Origin: Siccirubricoccus soli
GTDB lineage: Bacteria > Pseudomonadota > Alphaproteobacteria > Acetobacterales > Acetobacteraceae
Direction: 5' to 3'
Assembly: GCF_024178315.1 (NCBI RefSeq)
Contig: NZ_JAMZIK010000016.1
Location: 51,502-115,501, forward strand
Length of the DNA stretch: 64,000 nt
The notes under the pieces are model-generated. The model did no database searches and had not been told where the DNA came from. It saw nothing but the letters and a program-made list of their open reading frames with translations. The position numbers and the translations under genes were made by a program. Positions 8,227-15,918 of this stretch are shown one piece after another. The first letter of the stretch is position 1. Each line of letters begins with the position of its first letter.

Positions 8227-10341
8227 ATGACCGAGACCAATGGGCTGGGCGGCAGCGATGCCACGCCGGAGCCTGCTACTGCGCCAACCGCGGCGGACGT
8301 TCCGCTCGTGGCGCAGCGTGCCATCACAGCGCCTGCCACCGTCGATCGTGCCGCGCGCACCGTCGAGGTCGTGTGGAGCACCGGTGCTCGCGCGCGGAAC
8401 TTCGTCCCGGCCCTCGGCCTGATCACCGAGGAGCTGGAGATGTCGCCGAATGCGGTGCGCATGGACGCGCTGCGCTCGGGGCGCGCACCGGTGCTGAATA
8501 CGCATCGGCGCGGCGACGCCCGCGACGTGCTCGGCCGCGTCGTGGCCGCCCGCCTCGAGCGCGGGCGCGGCTATGCCACGCTGCAATTCAGCACCGCCGC
8601 CGATGTGGAGCCGGTCTGGCAGCGCATCGCCGATGGCACGCTGCGGGCGGTGAGCGTCGGCTACCGCGTGCACCGCTACGAGCCGCGGCCGGACACCGCG
8701 ACCGGCGAGACCGTCCACCGCGCGGTGGATTGGGAGCCCTTCGAGATCTCTGTCGTGCCCGTTCCGGTGGACCGGGACGCCAGTGTGCGTGGCGAGGCGC
8801 CGCAGGGCGCGCCCGCCGTCGCGATCGAACCCGCCCTGCCTGACGAGGACCCACCCATGCCCGAGACGACGCCGGCCGAGCCGGCTGCTGCCCCGTCGGC
8901 GCCGCCTGCCGCGTCGCCGTCCGCCACTCCTCAGGAGACCACCGTGACCACCAGCCCCGCGCCGACCACGCCGCCCGAGCCGACCCGCGCCGCGCCCGCA
9001 CCGGCCGTGCCGGCGATCGACCTCGAGGCCGTCCGGGCCGAGGCCGAGCGCGCCGCCGCCGAGCGCATTGCCAGCTACGAGCCGGTCCTCGCCGCTGCCC
9101 GCGGCCTGCTCGCCGCGGACACCATCGACGCGCTGCGCCAGGCCGCCATCCGCGAGCGTGTCAGCCCCGAGGTGCTGCGAGGCCGCCTGTGGGACGCCTT
9201 CACCCAGACGCAGACGAGCCGCCCGACGCTCCCGGCCCGCCCCGAGACCGGCCCCGGCCACGACGACCCGGCGCAGATCCTCGACGCCATGGCCGAAGCG
9301 CTCGCCGCCCGTGCCATGCCCGGCTACCAGCCGCAGGGTTCGGGCCGCCATGCCGAGTTCATGGGCTGGCGCCCCTCCGACATGATCGGCGAACTGCTGC
9401 GCGCCCGCGGCGCGCGGAGCGTGCCCCGCAATCCCACGCTCCTCGCCGAGCGCGCCTTCCACACCAGCTCCGACTTTCCGCTGCTGCTGGCTGCCGCTGC
9501 CAACAAGATGCTGCTCGCCGCCTACCAGCCGGCGCAGCCGACCTACCGCCAGATCTTCCTCCGCCGCGACTTCCGCGACTTCAAGCCGCACCGGCACCTG
9601 CGCATCGGCGACTTCCCGACCCTGCTGCCGCTCGCGGAGAGCGGCGAGATCCAGGTCGGCACCATGTCCGAGAGCCAGGAGATCGTGCTCCTGCAGACCT
9701 TCGCGCGGCGTATCCGCGTCACGCGACCGATGCTGGTGAACGACGATCTGGGTGCCTTCACCGACTTCGCCGCGGCGATTGGCCGGCGCGTCGCCGAGTT
9801 CGAGAACGCCACCGCCTACAACCTGCTCAACAGCGCCAATGGTGACGGTCCGACGCTGACCACCGGCAGCGCGCCCGTATTCGCCACCGGTGCGGCGCGC
9901 GCCAACAAGGCCAGCACCGGCACGGTGCTCGACACCTCGACCATTGGTGCCGGCCGCACCGCCATCATGAAGCAGCGTACGCTGGACGGGCTGCCCATCT
10001 CGATGGGCCAGACCATGCGGCTGCTGGTGGGGCCAAACCTCGAACTCGCCGCGCGCCAGGCGACGGTGGTGGTGCAGGCGAACGAGATCGGCAAGGCGAA
10101 CGTCTTTGCCGGCTTCGTGCAGCCGGTGATCGAGCCGCTGATCCAGGCGAACCGCTGGTACCTGTTCTCCGACCCGGTCGCCGCGCCGGTCTATGTCTAC
10201 GGCTACCTCAATGGTGCCGAGGGGCCGCAGGTCACGACCGGCCCGGTGCAGGGCGCCGATGGCGTCGAGGTCAGCGTGATCTTCGACTTCGGCGTCGGCG
10301 CCATCGACTGGCGCGGCGCCTGGTTCAACCCGGGCACCTGA
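8227..10341 (+). CDS. Prohead protease / major capsid protein fusion
   Basis: 704 residues from the ATG at 8227 (AGGGATATCCAC leader). Residues ~30-200 resemble HK97-type prohead protease, including RAPVLNTHRRGDARDVLG and the VSVGYRVHRYE stretch with conserved H and S positions. An Ala/Pro/Thr-rich linker and coiled scaffold-like segment follow (~215-330). Residues ~380-704 are a HK97-fold major capsid protein. Such fusions are known in some alphaproteobacterial phages: the protease releases itself and the scaffold during head maturation. The first ~20 residues are low-complexity. No separate capsid gene exists nearby, so this must supply the shell. Confidence 0.88.
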   Translation: MTETNGLGGSDATPEPATAPTAADVPLVAQRAITAPATVDRAARTVEVVWSTGARARNFVPALGLITEELEMSPNAVRMDALRSGRAPVLNTHRRGDARDVLGRVVAARLERGRGYATLQFSTAADVEPVWQRIADGTLRAVSVGYRVHRYEPRPDTATGETVHRAVDWEPFEISVVPVPVDRDASVRGEAPQGAPAVAIEPALPDEDPPMPETTPAEPAAAPSAPPAASPSATPQETTVTTSPAPTTPPEPTRAAPAPAVPAIDLEAVRAEAERAAAERIASYEPVLAAARGLLAADTIDALRQAAIRERVSPEVLRGRLWDAFTQTQTSRPTLPARPETGPGHDDPAQILDAMAEALAARAMPGYQPQGSGRHAEFMGWRPSDMIGELLRARGARSVPRNPTLLAERAFHTSSDFPLLLAAAANKMLLAAYQPAQPTYRQIFLRRDFRDFKPHRHLRIGDFPTLLPLAESGEIQVGTMSESQEIVLLQTFARRIRVTRPMLVNDDLGAFTDFAAAIGRRVAEFENATAYNLLNSANGDGPTLTTGSAPVFATGAARANKASTGTVLDTSTIGAGRTAIMKQRTLDGLPISMGQTMRLLVGPNLELAARQATVVVQANEIGKANVFAGFVQPVIEPLIQANRWYLFSDPVAAPVYVYGYLNGAEGPQVTTGPVQGADGVEVSVIFDFGVGAIDWRGAWFNPGT

Positions 10342-10372
10342 TCCCGCCGCTTCCCTCCCTCCCATCCGCATC

Positions 10373-10452
10373 GCGCCAGGGCGCCGCCGGACGGGTTCCC
10401 ATCGCAGCAGGCTGCGATGGGGTCCCGGAGAGTCGGTCGGCGCCCTGCGCGC
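10373..10452 (+). promoter_or_regulatory. Nested double hairpin between capsid and decoration genes
   Basis: Two perfect 10-bp inverted repeats are nested in the intergenic gap. The inner stem is CCCATCGCAG at 10398-10407 with CTGCGATGGG at 10412-10421, leaving a 4-base CAGG loop. The outer stem is CAGGGCGCCG at 10377-10386 with CGGCGCCCTG at 10438-10447, extended by GCGC arms. No U tract follows, so it is not a classical intrinsic terminator. It could be a transcription attenuator, RNase processing site or mRNA stabiliser setting the capsid/decoration ratio. The function is inferred; the symmetry is read directly. Confidence 0.6.
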
Positions 10453-10469
10453 TTTCAGGAGACCCTCCC

Positions 10470-10820
10470 ATGCGCAACTGCATCCGTCCCGACGCGCGCT
10501 CCATCCCGATGGTGGTGCCCTATGCCGGCGGGATCCTCTCCGGCCAGGGCATGCTGGTCGGCGCCTTCTTCGGCGTGGCCGCGGCCGACGCCGCGCAGAA
10601 CGCCACCGTCGAGTGCGAGACCCGCGGCGAGTTCGAGCTCACCAAGGACCCGACCCAGGCCATGGCCGCCGGCACGCGCGTCTTCTGGGACAACACGAAC
10701 CGCCGCCTCACCACCACCGCGACGGGCAACTTCCAGGTCGGCATCGTCACCGTCGCCGCCCTCGCGGCCGATGCGACCGTGCGCGTCATGCTGGCGCGCG
10801 TGCCGGCAAGCGGGGCGTGA
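10470..10820 (+). CDS. DUF2190 family capsid decoration-like protein
   Basis: 116 residues; an AGGAGA site lies upstream of the ATG. The protein has the DUF2190 pattern of alternating beta strands: YAGGILSGQGMLVGAFFGV, then an ECETRGEFEL strand, FWDNTNRRLTTTATGN and VGIVTVAA. In lambda-like phages the gene after the major capsid encodes a decoration or head-stabilising protein, and DUF2190 proteins are thought to fill this role. It follows the nested hairpin, which may control its expression relative to capsid. Confidence 0.8.
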   Translation: MRNCIRPDARSIPMVVPYAGGILSGQGMLVGAFFGVAAADAAQNATVECETRGEFELTKDPTQAMAAGTRVFWDNTNRRLTTTATGNFQVGIVTVAALAADATVRVMLARVPASGA

Positions 10821-10822
10821 CC

Positions 10823-11473
10823 ATGGATCCGAAGGCCAGCCGGGGCTACCGCAACCGCAACCCCGGCAACATCGAGCACGTCGCCACGAACAAGTGGCTC
10901 GGCCTCGAGACGCCGCCCTCGGACGGGCGGTTCTGTCGGTTCCGCTCACACCAGCACGGCATCCGCGCCCTCGCCCTGCTCCTGCAGAGCTACCAGGACC
11001 GGCACGGCCTGCGCACGGTCCGCGGCATCGTCGCGCGCTGGGCGCCAAGCAGCGAGAACGACACCCACGCCTACCAGGCGGCGGTCGCCGCGCGGCTCGG
11101 CGTTGCCCTCGACGACCCGATCGACTTGCACGACGCGGCGACCATGCGCGGCCTCGTCGAGGCAATCATCCGCCATGAACTCGGCGGCATGCCCTACGCG
11201 CCGGAGACGGTCGCGGAGGGCCTGCGCATGGCCGGCCTGGTGCAGCCCGGCCTGGCCCACAGCGGCACCGTGCGCGCGGCCGCGGGCTCGGTTGTCGCCG
11301 GCGTCACGGCCGCGGCGGTGGTTGATGCCGTCACCACGCTGGCGCCGCATGCAGAAGGCCTCGCGGCGGTGCTGCGGGCGCTCGGCCCCTGGGGCGTCGC
11401 CGCCGCGGTGATCGGCGTCGCGGCCTGGACCATCCACGGGCGGCTGCAGCGGCAGCGGGAGGTCACCCGATGA
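10823..11473 (+). CDS. Virion-associated lysozyme-like structural protein with C-terminal membrane segment
   Basis: 216 residues. The N-terminal ~140 residues begin with the RNRNPGNIE motif that marks a family of phage structural/lytic domains. HQHGIRALALLLQSYQDRHG and RWAPSSENDTHAYQ follow and resemble phage P5-like structural proteins and muramidase-related folds. Residues ~155-210 are hydrophobic (VVAGVTAAAVVDAV and WGVAAAVIGVAAW), suggesting one or two membrane segments. It could be a virion peptidoglycan hydrolase or an endolysin variant. Catalytic residues cannot be assigned with certainty. The stop overlaps the next small gene. Confidence 0.65.
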   Translation: MDPKASRGYRNRNPGNIEHVATNKWLGLETPPSDGRFCRFRSHQHGIRALALLLQSYQDRHGLRTVRGIVARWAPSSENDTHAYQAAVAARLGVALDDPIDLHDAATMRGLVEAIIRHELGGMPYAPETVAEGLRMAGLVQPGLAHSGTVRAAAGSVVAGVTAAAVVDAVTTLAPHAEGLAAVLRALGPWGVAAAVIGVAAWTIHGRLQRQREVTR

Positions 11474-11745
11474 CGGACCACGATCGGGAACTCGGCACGA
11501 TCGTCACCCGCCTCACCGAGATCGAGCGGCGCCTCGCCGAGGGCGACAAGGACATGCGCGAGCTCACCCGCACCGTGACCGAGCTGGTCAAGGCGATGGC
11601 CGGACTCACGGCGCGGCTGTCGCTGTCGGCCGCCGGCCTGCCGGGCGCATCGCCTGCAATCCCGGCCACGGGTGCGGCCGCAGCCGGCGGCATCGTCGGC
11701 GCCGCGGTCGGCGCGAAGCTCGCCTCCTGGCTCGGGCTCGGCTGA
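11470..11745 (+). CDS. Small phage protein with coiled coil and membrane tail
   Basis: 91 residues. Residues 1-50 form a predicted charged coiled coil (ELGTIVTRLTEIERRLAEG); residues ~60-91 are Ala/Gly-rich and hydrophobic (AAGGIVGAAVGAKLASWLG). It overlaps the preceding lysozyme-like gene by 4 bases. A short coiled-coil plus membrane-tail protein beside a murein-hydrolase-like gene could be a holin or spanin-like partner. No family was recognised, so this remains a guess. Confidence 0.55.
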   Translation: MTDHDRELGTIVTRLTEIERRLAEGDKDMRELTRTVTELVKAMAGLTARLSLSAAGLPGASPAIPATGAAAAGGIVGAAVGAKLASWLGLG

Positions 11746-11751
11746 CCCGTC

Positions 11752-12060
11752 ATGGGCGTGTTCGACGATGCGCTGGCGGTGCTCGCGGCTGATCCGAACC
11801 TCGGCGTCGAGGCGACCTACCGTGCCGCCGGCACCGGCGCGCCCGTGTCCCTCCGCATCCTGCGCTCCAGCCCCGATCGCGTGGTGGACGCCCTCGACAC
11901 GCTGCTGCTGCGCGCGACCGACGTGCTGACGGTCACCATCGCCCTGCTGCCAGCGATCGAGACGGGCGACACCTTCACCATCGGCGCGGACCTGCTGACG
12001 GTGGACAGCGCCGAACGGGATGCCGCCGGCGTCGCCTGGCGCGTGCTCTGCCGGCGGTAG
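11752..12060 (+). CDS. Head-tail joining protein (lambda FII-like)
   Basis: 102 residues, MGVFDDALAVLAADPNLGV at the N-terminus and a beta-rich remainder (TGDTFTIGADLLTVDSAERD). This layout matches small head-tail attachment proteins of the FII/Gifsy-2 type, often annotated as ATP-binding sugar transporter-like. It sits in the expected place between head and tail genes. It would cap the portal vertex and bind the tail terminator. Confidence 0.65.
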   Translation: MGVFDDALAVLAADPNLGVEATYRAAGTGAPVSLRILRSSPDRVVDALDTLLLRATDVLTVTIALLPAIETGDTFTIGADLLTVDSAERDAAGVAWRVLCRR

Positions 12061-12063
12061 GCG

Positions 12064-12786
12064 GTGCGCCTTTCCGCCATCGTCGGCGACCTCCGGAAGG
12101 CCCTGGCCGAGGAGGTTCGCGCCGGTGAGCGCGCCGCCTCGCGCGCTGTCCGCGCCGAGACGGATGCGCTGAAGACTGAGCTCCGCGGCCAGGTCACCGG
12201 CTCGCTCGGCGGCAAGGCGCGCGGCATCGCCAATGCCTGGCGCTCGCAGGTCTTTCCGCGCACCGGCGTATCGATGCGCGCCGCCGGCCTCGTCTGGAGC
12301 AAGACCCCGCTGGTGATCGACGCCTTCGAGCGCGGCGCGCTGATCCGGCCGAAGGGCGGCGGGCGCTTCCTCGCCATCGCCACCGGCTTCAACGCCGCCC
12401 GCGGCTGGCGCGGCCGCGGCGACAAGGGGCTGCGCGTCACGCCGGCGCAGATGGTCGCCTCCGGTCAGGGCTTCCTGCGGCCCTTCCGCTCGGGGCGAGG
12501 CTTCGTCTGGTGCCTGCCGCTGCGCCAGGGGACGCAGACCGGCCGGCGCCGCCGCACCCGCCTGATCGCCGGCGGCGTGGCCGAGGTCGGCACCGCCAAC
12601 CGCAAGGGTCGCGAGACCTGGGCCCGCGGCCTCCTCGAACAGGGAATGGTGCCGATGTTCCTGCTGCTGCCGCAGGTGAAGCTCGCCAAGCGCCTCGACG
12701 TGCGCGGGGCGTCGCTCCGCGCTCTGCGGCGCCTGCCGCGGCGCTTCGTGGCGGCCTGGGAAGCCGAAGCGGGGAGGTCCGGGTGA
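12064..12786 (+). CDS. DUF6441 family phage tail-completion protein
   Basis: 240 residues with a GTG start 3 bases after the preceding stop. It is very basic, with an N-terminal helical region (LRKALAEEVRAGERAASRAV) and a central AFERGALIRPKGGGRFLAIAT motif typical of DUF6441 proteins. That family lies at the head-tail junction of lambda-like prophages, in the place of the minor tail-completion protein (gpZ/gp10 analogue). The exact function is inferred from position. Confidence 0.65.
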   Translation: MRLSAIVGDLRKALAEEVRAGERAASRAVRAETDALKTELRGQVTGSLGGKARGIANAWRSQVFPRTGVSMRAAGLVWSKTPLVIDAFERGALIRPKGGGRFLAIATGFNAARGWRGRGDKGLRVTPAQMVASGQGFLRPFRSGRGFVWCLPLRQGTQTGRRRRTRLIAGGVAEVGTANRKGRETWARGLLEQGMVPMFLLLPQVKLAKRLDVRGASLRALRRLPRRFVAAWEAEAGRSG

Positions 12787-13211
12787 GTGTCCGCGAGACA
12801 GCCCTGGCCGCCCTGTACACCCGCCTGGGCGCCGCCCTGGCCGCGCGGAACCCCGCCCCGAAGGTCCTCCGCAACGAGACCGTCCCGCAGCGCCTGCCCG
12901 CCGGCGGGCTGGTCGTGGTCCGCGACGGCGAGACGGTGGAGGAGACCGCGATCCTCTCGCCGCTTGCCTGGGCGGTCGAGCACAGGGCGGAAGTCGAGGT
13001 CGTCACGGCCACCGGCGCGCTGCTCGACGCGCTGCTGGTCGACATTGCGTCCGCGGTCGCCGGCGACCGCACCCTCGGCGGCGCGGTCGAGTGGGCGCAG
13101 CCCGGTGCGCCCTCCTTCGACGACGCGGAGGCTGAGGGCGCCGCCGCAGCCCGCGCCGCCTCGGCCCCCGTCACGCTGTTCTTCACCGTCGCCGGCTCGC
13201 CGCTGGCCTGA
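12783..13211 (+). CDS. Tail terminator-like protein
   Basis: 142 residues; the GTG at 12783 overlaps the preceding stop. It starts with a helix (VRETALAALYTRLGAALAA) followed by beta strands (GGLVVVRDGETVEE, RAEVEVVTATG). This is the lambda gpU-like tail terminator pattern also seen in prophage proteins mislabelled as acyl-CoA transferase. Position between the head-tail connector and tail tube genes is as expected. Role: ends tail-tube polymerisation and binds the head. Confidence 0.65.
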   Translation: MSVRETALAALYTRLGAALAARNPAPKVLRNETVPQRLPAGGLVVVRDGETVEETAILSPLAWAVEHRAEVEVVTATGALLDALLVDIASAVAGDRTLGGAVEWAQPGAPSFDDAEAEGAAAARAASAPVTLFFTVAGSPLA

Positions 13212-13223
13212 CAGGAGCTTCCG

Positions 13224-14180
13224 ATGCCCCGTGCCATCGGCGCGAACTCGCGCCTGCTCATGATCCCCGAGGTGACCTACGGCACCGCGCCGGGCGGCAA
13301 CTGGCGGCGCGTGCCCTTCCTCTCCTGCAACCTCGGCGCCGAGCAGCCGCTGCTGGACGCCGACGTCATCGGCCTCGGCGGCAATCGCGATCCCGCCGCG
13401 CCGTTCTTTGACACTGTCACTGTCGAGGGCGACGTCGTGGTGCCGGTGGACCTGATCAACATCGGCCACTGGCTGCGGCTGCTGCTCGGCGCGCCGACCA
13501 CCACCGGCACCAATCCGAACTTCACGCACACCTTCAGCTCCGGCGCAGCGACACTGCCCTCGCAGGCGATCGAGATCGGCTATCCCGACGTGCCGAGCTA
13601 CGACGTCTGCGCCGGCGTGCGCGCGGACGCGTTGGAGATCGACTTCAGCCCGACCGGACCGGCGACGGCCACGATCAAGCTCATCGCGCAGGGCTCGACG
13701 CGCTCGGGTTCGTCCTCAGGCGGCACGCCCACCACCGCTGCCTACACCGCGTTCAACAAGGCGCAGGGCTCGATCACCCGCGCTGGCTCCGCGCTGGCGC
13801 AGGTCACCGGCGCGCGGCTCGCCTACTCGAACAGCGTCGAGGCGGTGCGTACCATCCGTGCCGATCGCAAGATCGAGGGCGCGGATCCCGGCATCGCGCG
13901 CGCGACCGGCCAGATCACCGCACGCTTCGCCGACACCATGCTGCTGACGCAGGCGCAGAACGGCACCGCGGCGGAGTTCGCCTTCGCGTTCACCATCGAC
14001 GCGAACCGCAGCCTCACTTTCACGCTGCACGAGGTCTACCTGGCGCTCGCCAAGACCCCGATCGAGGGGCCCGCTGGCGTCGAGGCCAGCTTCGAGTTCC
14101 GTGCGGCCTTCAACGCCACGGCGACGCGGATGATGACCGCAGTGCTGAAGAACCAGCAGGCGGGGACGGAGTATGCGTGA
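13224..14180 (+). CDS. Phage tail tube protein
   Basis: 318 residues; AGGAG lies upstream of the ATG. The N-terminal MIPEVTYGTAPGGNWRRVPF and EGDVVVPVDLINIGHWLRLLLGAP segments, plus the strand-rich C-terminal half with SLTFTLHEVYLALAKTPIEG, match the long tail-tube protein family of siphoviruses. It polymerises into the hollow tube through which DNA passes. The chaperone and tape measure genes that should follow are displaced by the inserted leftward transporter at 14221-14967. Confidence 0.85.
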   Translation: MPRAIGANSRLLMIPEVTYGTAPGGNWRRVPFLSCNLGAEQPLLDADVIGLGGNRDPAAPFFDTVTVEGDVVVPVDLINIGHWLRLLLGAPTTTGTNPNFTHTFSSGAATLPSQAIEIGYPDVPSYDVCAGVRADALEIDFSPTGPATATIKLIAQGSTRSGSSSGGTPTTAAYTAFNKAQGSITRAGSALAQVTGARLAYSNSVEAVRTIRADRKIEGADPGIARATGQITARFADTMLLTQAQNGTAAEFAFAFTIDANRSLTFTLHEVYLALAKTPIEGPAGVEASFEFRAAFNATATRMMTAVLKNQQAGTEYA

Positions 14181-14220
14181 TCCGCATGTCATCGCTCCCC
14201 GCTGACTTGCGTGAACCTAC

Positions 14221-14967
14221 CTAGAGAGAAGCGGCAATCATTCGGGCGGCAGCCGTAAGCAGCAGGGCAGCCAATACCAGCCGCAAGGTGGGCGGGTTGA
14301 GGTGCCGCGCGCCCAGCCATGAGCCAAGAAGCCCCCCGAATCCCACGCAGATCAGCCAGATGGGCAACTGCGGAGGTAGTAGCGGCAGGGTTGCCCATGC
14401 CCCAACAAGGGCAGACGTCGAATTCAGCAGGTTGAACACGACGGAGATGGCGGCTGTCTGTCTCGTCGTCGCCCAACCGAGTGACAGCACAAGCGGCGCA
14501 AGGAAGATGCCACCGCCGACGCCGGTAACACCGGAGACGAGCCCGATGATCCCCCCGACGAAAAGCGACGCCAGAAAGGGTGGAACGTCGGGCGCAACGC
14601 GGTCGAGATTCGTGGTCATCTTCGCGGAGCGCAGCATTTGCATTCCGGCAACCAGCAGCAGAGCGCCGACGACCGGTTGGTAAGCAGCCGGTGGAAGATG
14701 AAGCGCGCCTCCCAATAGCGAGAAGGGCAGGCCGAGAATGGCGAACGGATAGCTGGTTCGCCAAGTGATGAGACCGGCGCGATAAAACCGAATGCAACCA
14801 ATGCCGGACACCAGCACATTCAGGGCAAGCGCCGTCGGCTTGACGACGTCTGAATCGAAGCCCGCCAAGCCCATCAGCGCTACGTAACCCGTGCCGCCCG
14901 CTTGCCCGACAGCAGAATAGAGGGTGGCGACAACGACGAGGGCAACGGCAAACAGCATATCCATCAT
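14221..14967 (-). CDS. TauE/SafE family sulfite/organosulfonate exporter (moron)
   Basis: 248 residues with 7-8 hydrophobic segments. The family repeat is visible twice: an N-terminal SAVGQAGGTGYVALMGLAGF and a central GLVSGVTGVGGGIFLAPLV. TauE/SafE proteins export small anions such as sulfite or sulfoacetate across the inner membrane; the substrate here is unknown. It is transcribed against the tail operon, between tail tube and tail chaperone, with ~250 bases of upstream DNA for its own promoter. Its third-position GC looks lower than that of its neighbours. This is the classic layout of a phage moron carrying host-benefit cargo. Confidence 0.88.
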   Translation of the reverse strand: MMDMLFAVALVVVATLYSAVGQAGGTGYVALMGLAGFDSDVVKPTALALNVLVSGIGCIRFYRAGLITWRTSYPFAILGLPFSLLGGALHLPPAAYQPVVGALLLVAGMQMLRSAKMTTNLDRVAPDVPPFLASLFVGGIIGLVSGVTGVGGGIFLAPLVLSLGWATTRQTAAISVVFNLLNSTSALVGAWATLPLLPPQLPIWLICVGFGGLLGSWLGARHLNPPTLRLVLAALLLTAAARMIAASL

Positions 14968-15217
14968 GCTGCAACACTGACATCGAGCGCTTGGCTGCGA
15001 CAGTTCAGGCGCGCAGCGCGGCCCACATCCTGATGCCTTTCATCTGAGGCCTCGAGCATCCGTGCTGGGCGCATTTCCTGCTCTCTGGCTCGCGACGCTT
15101 GCCGTCCCCGCGTGTCACTCACGCCGTTGGAGCCACATCACGATACGGGCGTTGGTCGCGGCTTTGATCGCCAACTGCTGACACCCACACCCCACAATCC
15201 CGACAACGGAGAAGCTC

Positions 15218-15595
15218 ATGCTCACCCTCGACCTCCCGGTCGAGCCGTACTGGCTCGACCTGCCGCGCGGCGTGCGCGTGGAGATCCAGCCCGTCACCAC
15301 GGCGCTGATGGCGGCTGCGCAGGCTGCCGCGTCGCGTCGTCTCGGTGCCGTGCGCGCCGCTGACGCGGCTCTCGATCCCGACATCGCCCGCGGCCTCGCC
15401 TTCGCCTTTCTGGTCAAGGCGCTCGCCCGGCACGCGGTGACGGCGTGGGATGGCATCGGCGATGCCGCCGGCGACCCACTCGCGCTGTCGGGCGAGGCCG
15501 TTGAGCGCCTGATGGATCTCGACGACATCGCCGCCGCCTTCTGGGACCAGGCCACGCGCCCGGTCGCCGCGGTGACCGCCGAGGGAAACGGCTGA
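15218..15595 (+). CDS. Tail assembly chaperone (gpG-like)
   Basis: 125 residues; GGAGAAGCTC precedes the ATG. It is a small acidic/Ala-rich protein with a conserved-looking start (EPYWLDLPRGVRVEIQPV) and a C-terminal AVERLMDLDDIAAAFWDQA, as in alphaproteobacterial tail assembly chaperones. The gene directly precedes the tape measure. The last codons contain a GGGAAAC slippery heptamer in the correct phase, so a fraction of ribosomes should shift -1 and make a longer gpGT-like product. Confidence 0.82.
   Translation: MLTLDLPVEPYWLDLPRGVRVEIQPVTTALMAAAQAAASRRLGAVRAADAALDPDIARGLAFAFLVKALARHAVTAWDGIGDAAGDPLALSGEAVERLMDLDDIAAAFWDQATRPVAAVTAEGNG
15583..15589 (+). promoter_or_regulatory. Programmed -1 ribosomal frameshift site GGGAAAC
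   Basis: In the chaperone frame the codons read G GGA AAC, which is the canonical X XXY YYZ slippery pattern. It lies two codons before the zero-frame stop (TGA at 15593). Slipping back one base continues CGG CTG AGG GCT and stays open for 108 codons to the TAG at 15913. Lambda uses the near-identical GGGAAAG to make gpGT. The site, phase and open -1 frame are read directly; frameshifting itself is inferred. Confidence 0.85.
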
Positions 15596-15915
15596 GGGCT
15601 CGCGCCGCCTGGCACTTCGGCCGCGGACCCGAATACTGCCGCGGCTGCGCCGCCCTCGATCGCGATTGCGGCCTGGCCTGCCCCTACGCCCAACACGCCC
15701 CCACCAGCGTCGAGGGGGCTGCCTGCTGGTCGTCCGGCACCGCCTGCATCACCGCCAGCATGGCCGGTCTCGATCTCGACATCGGCGGTGCGCTGACTGC
15801 GGCCCGTGAACTCGGCGCCACCGGCTGGGCCAGTGCCGACCTGCTGCTCGCCCTGCGCCAGGGCATCGCTGAAGGCCGCGCCGCGGTGGCGACACCGACC
15901 GGAGAGGGAGCGTAG
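15589..15915 (+). CDS. Frameshift extension of tail assembly chaperone (gpT-like domain)
   Basis: This 108-codon reading frame has no convincing start of its own and is reached by -1 slippage at 15583-15589. The fused product would be ~232 residues. The extension begins with a Cys-rich motif (YCRGC, then CGLAC within 12 residues) that could bind zinc, followed by an Ala/Leu-rich helical end. In lambda-like phages the T extension binds the tape measure and recruits tail-tube subunits. The stop is 3 bases before the tape-measure ATG. Confidence 0.75.
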   Translation, partial: RLRARAAWHFGRGPEYCRGCAALDRDCGLACPYAQHAPTSVEGAACWSSGTACITASMAGLDLDIGGALTAARELGATGWASADLLLALRQGIAEGRAAVATPTGEGA

Positions 15916-15918
15916 TGC

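Noticed and set aside
10823..11745. Holin/endolysin lysis cassette
   Set aside because: Lysozyme-like and membrane-tailed proteins are adjacent, but catalytic residues and holin topology are not clear; reported only as possibilities.
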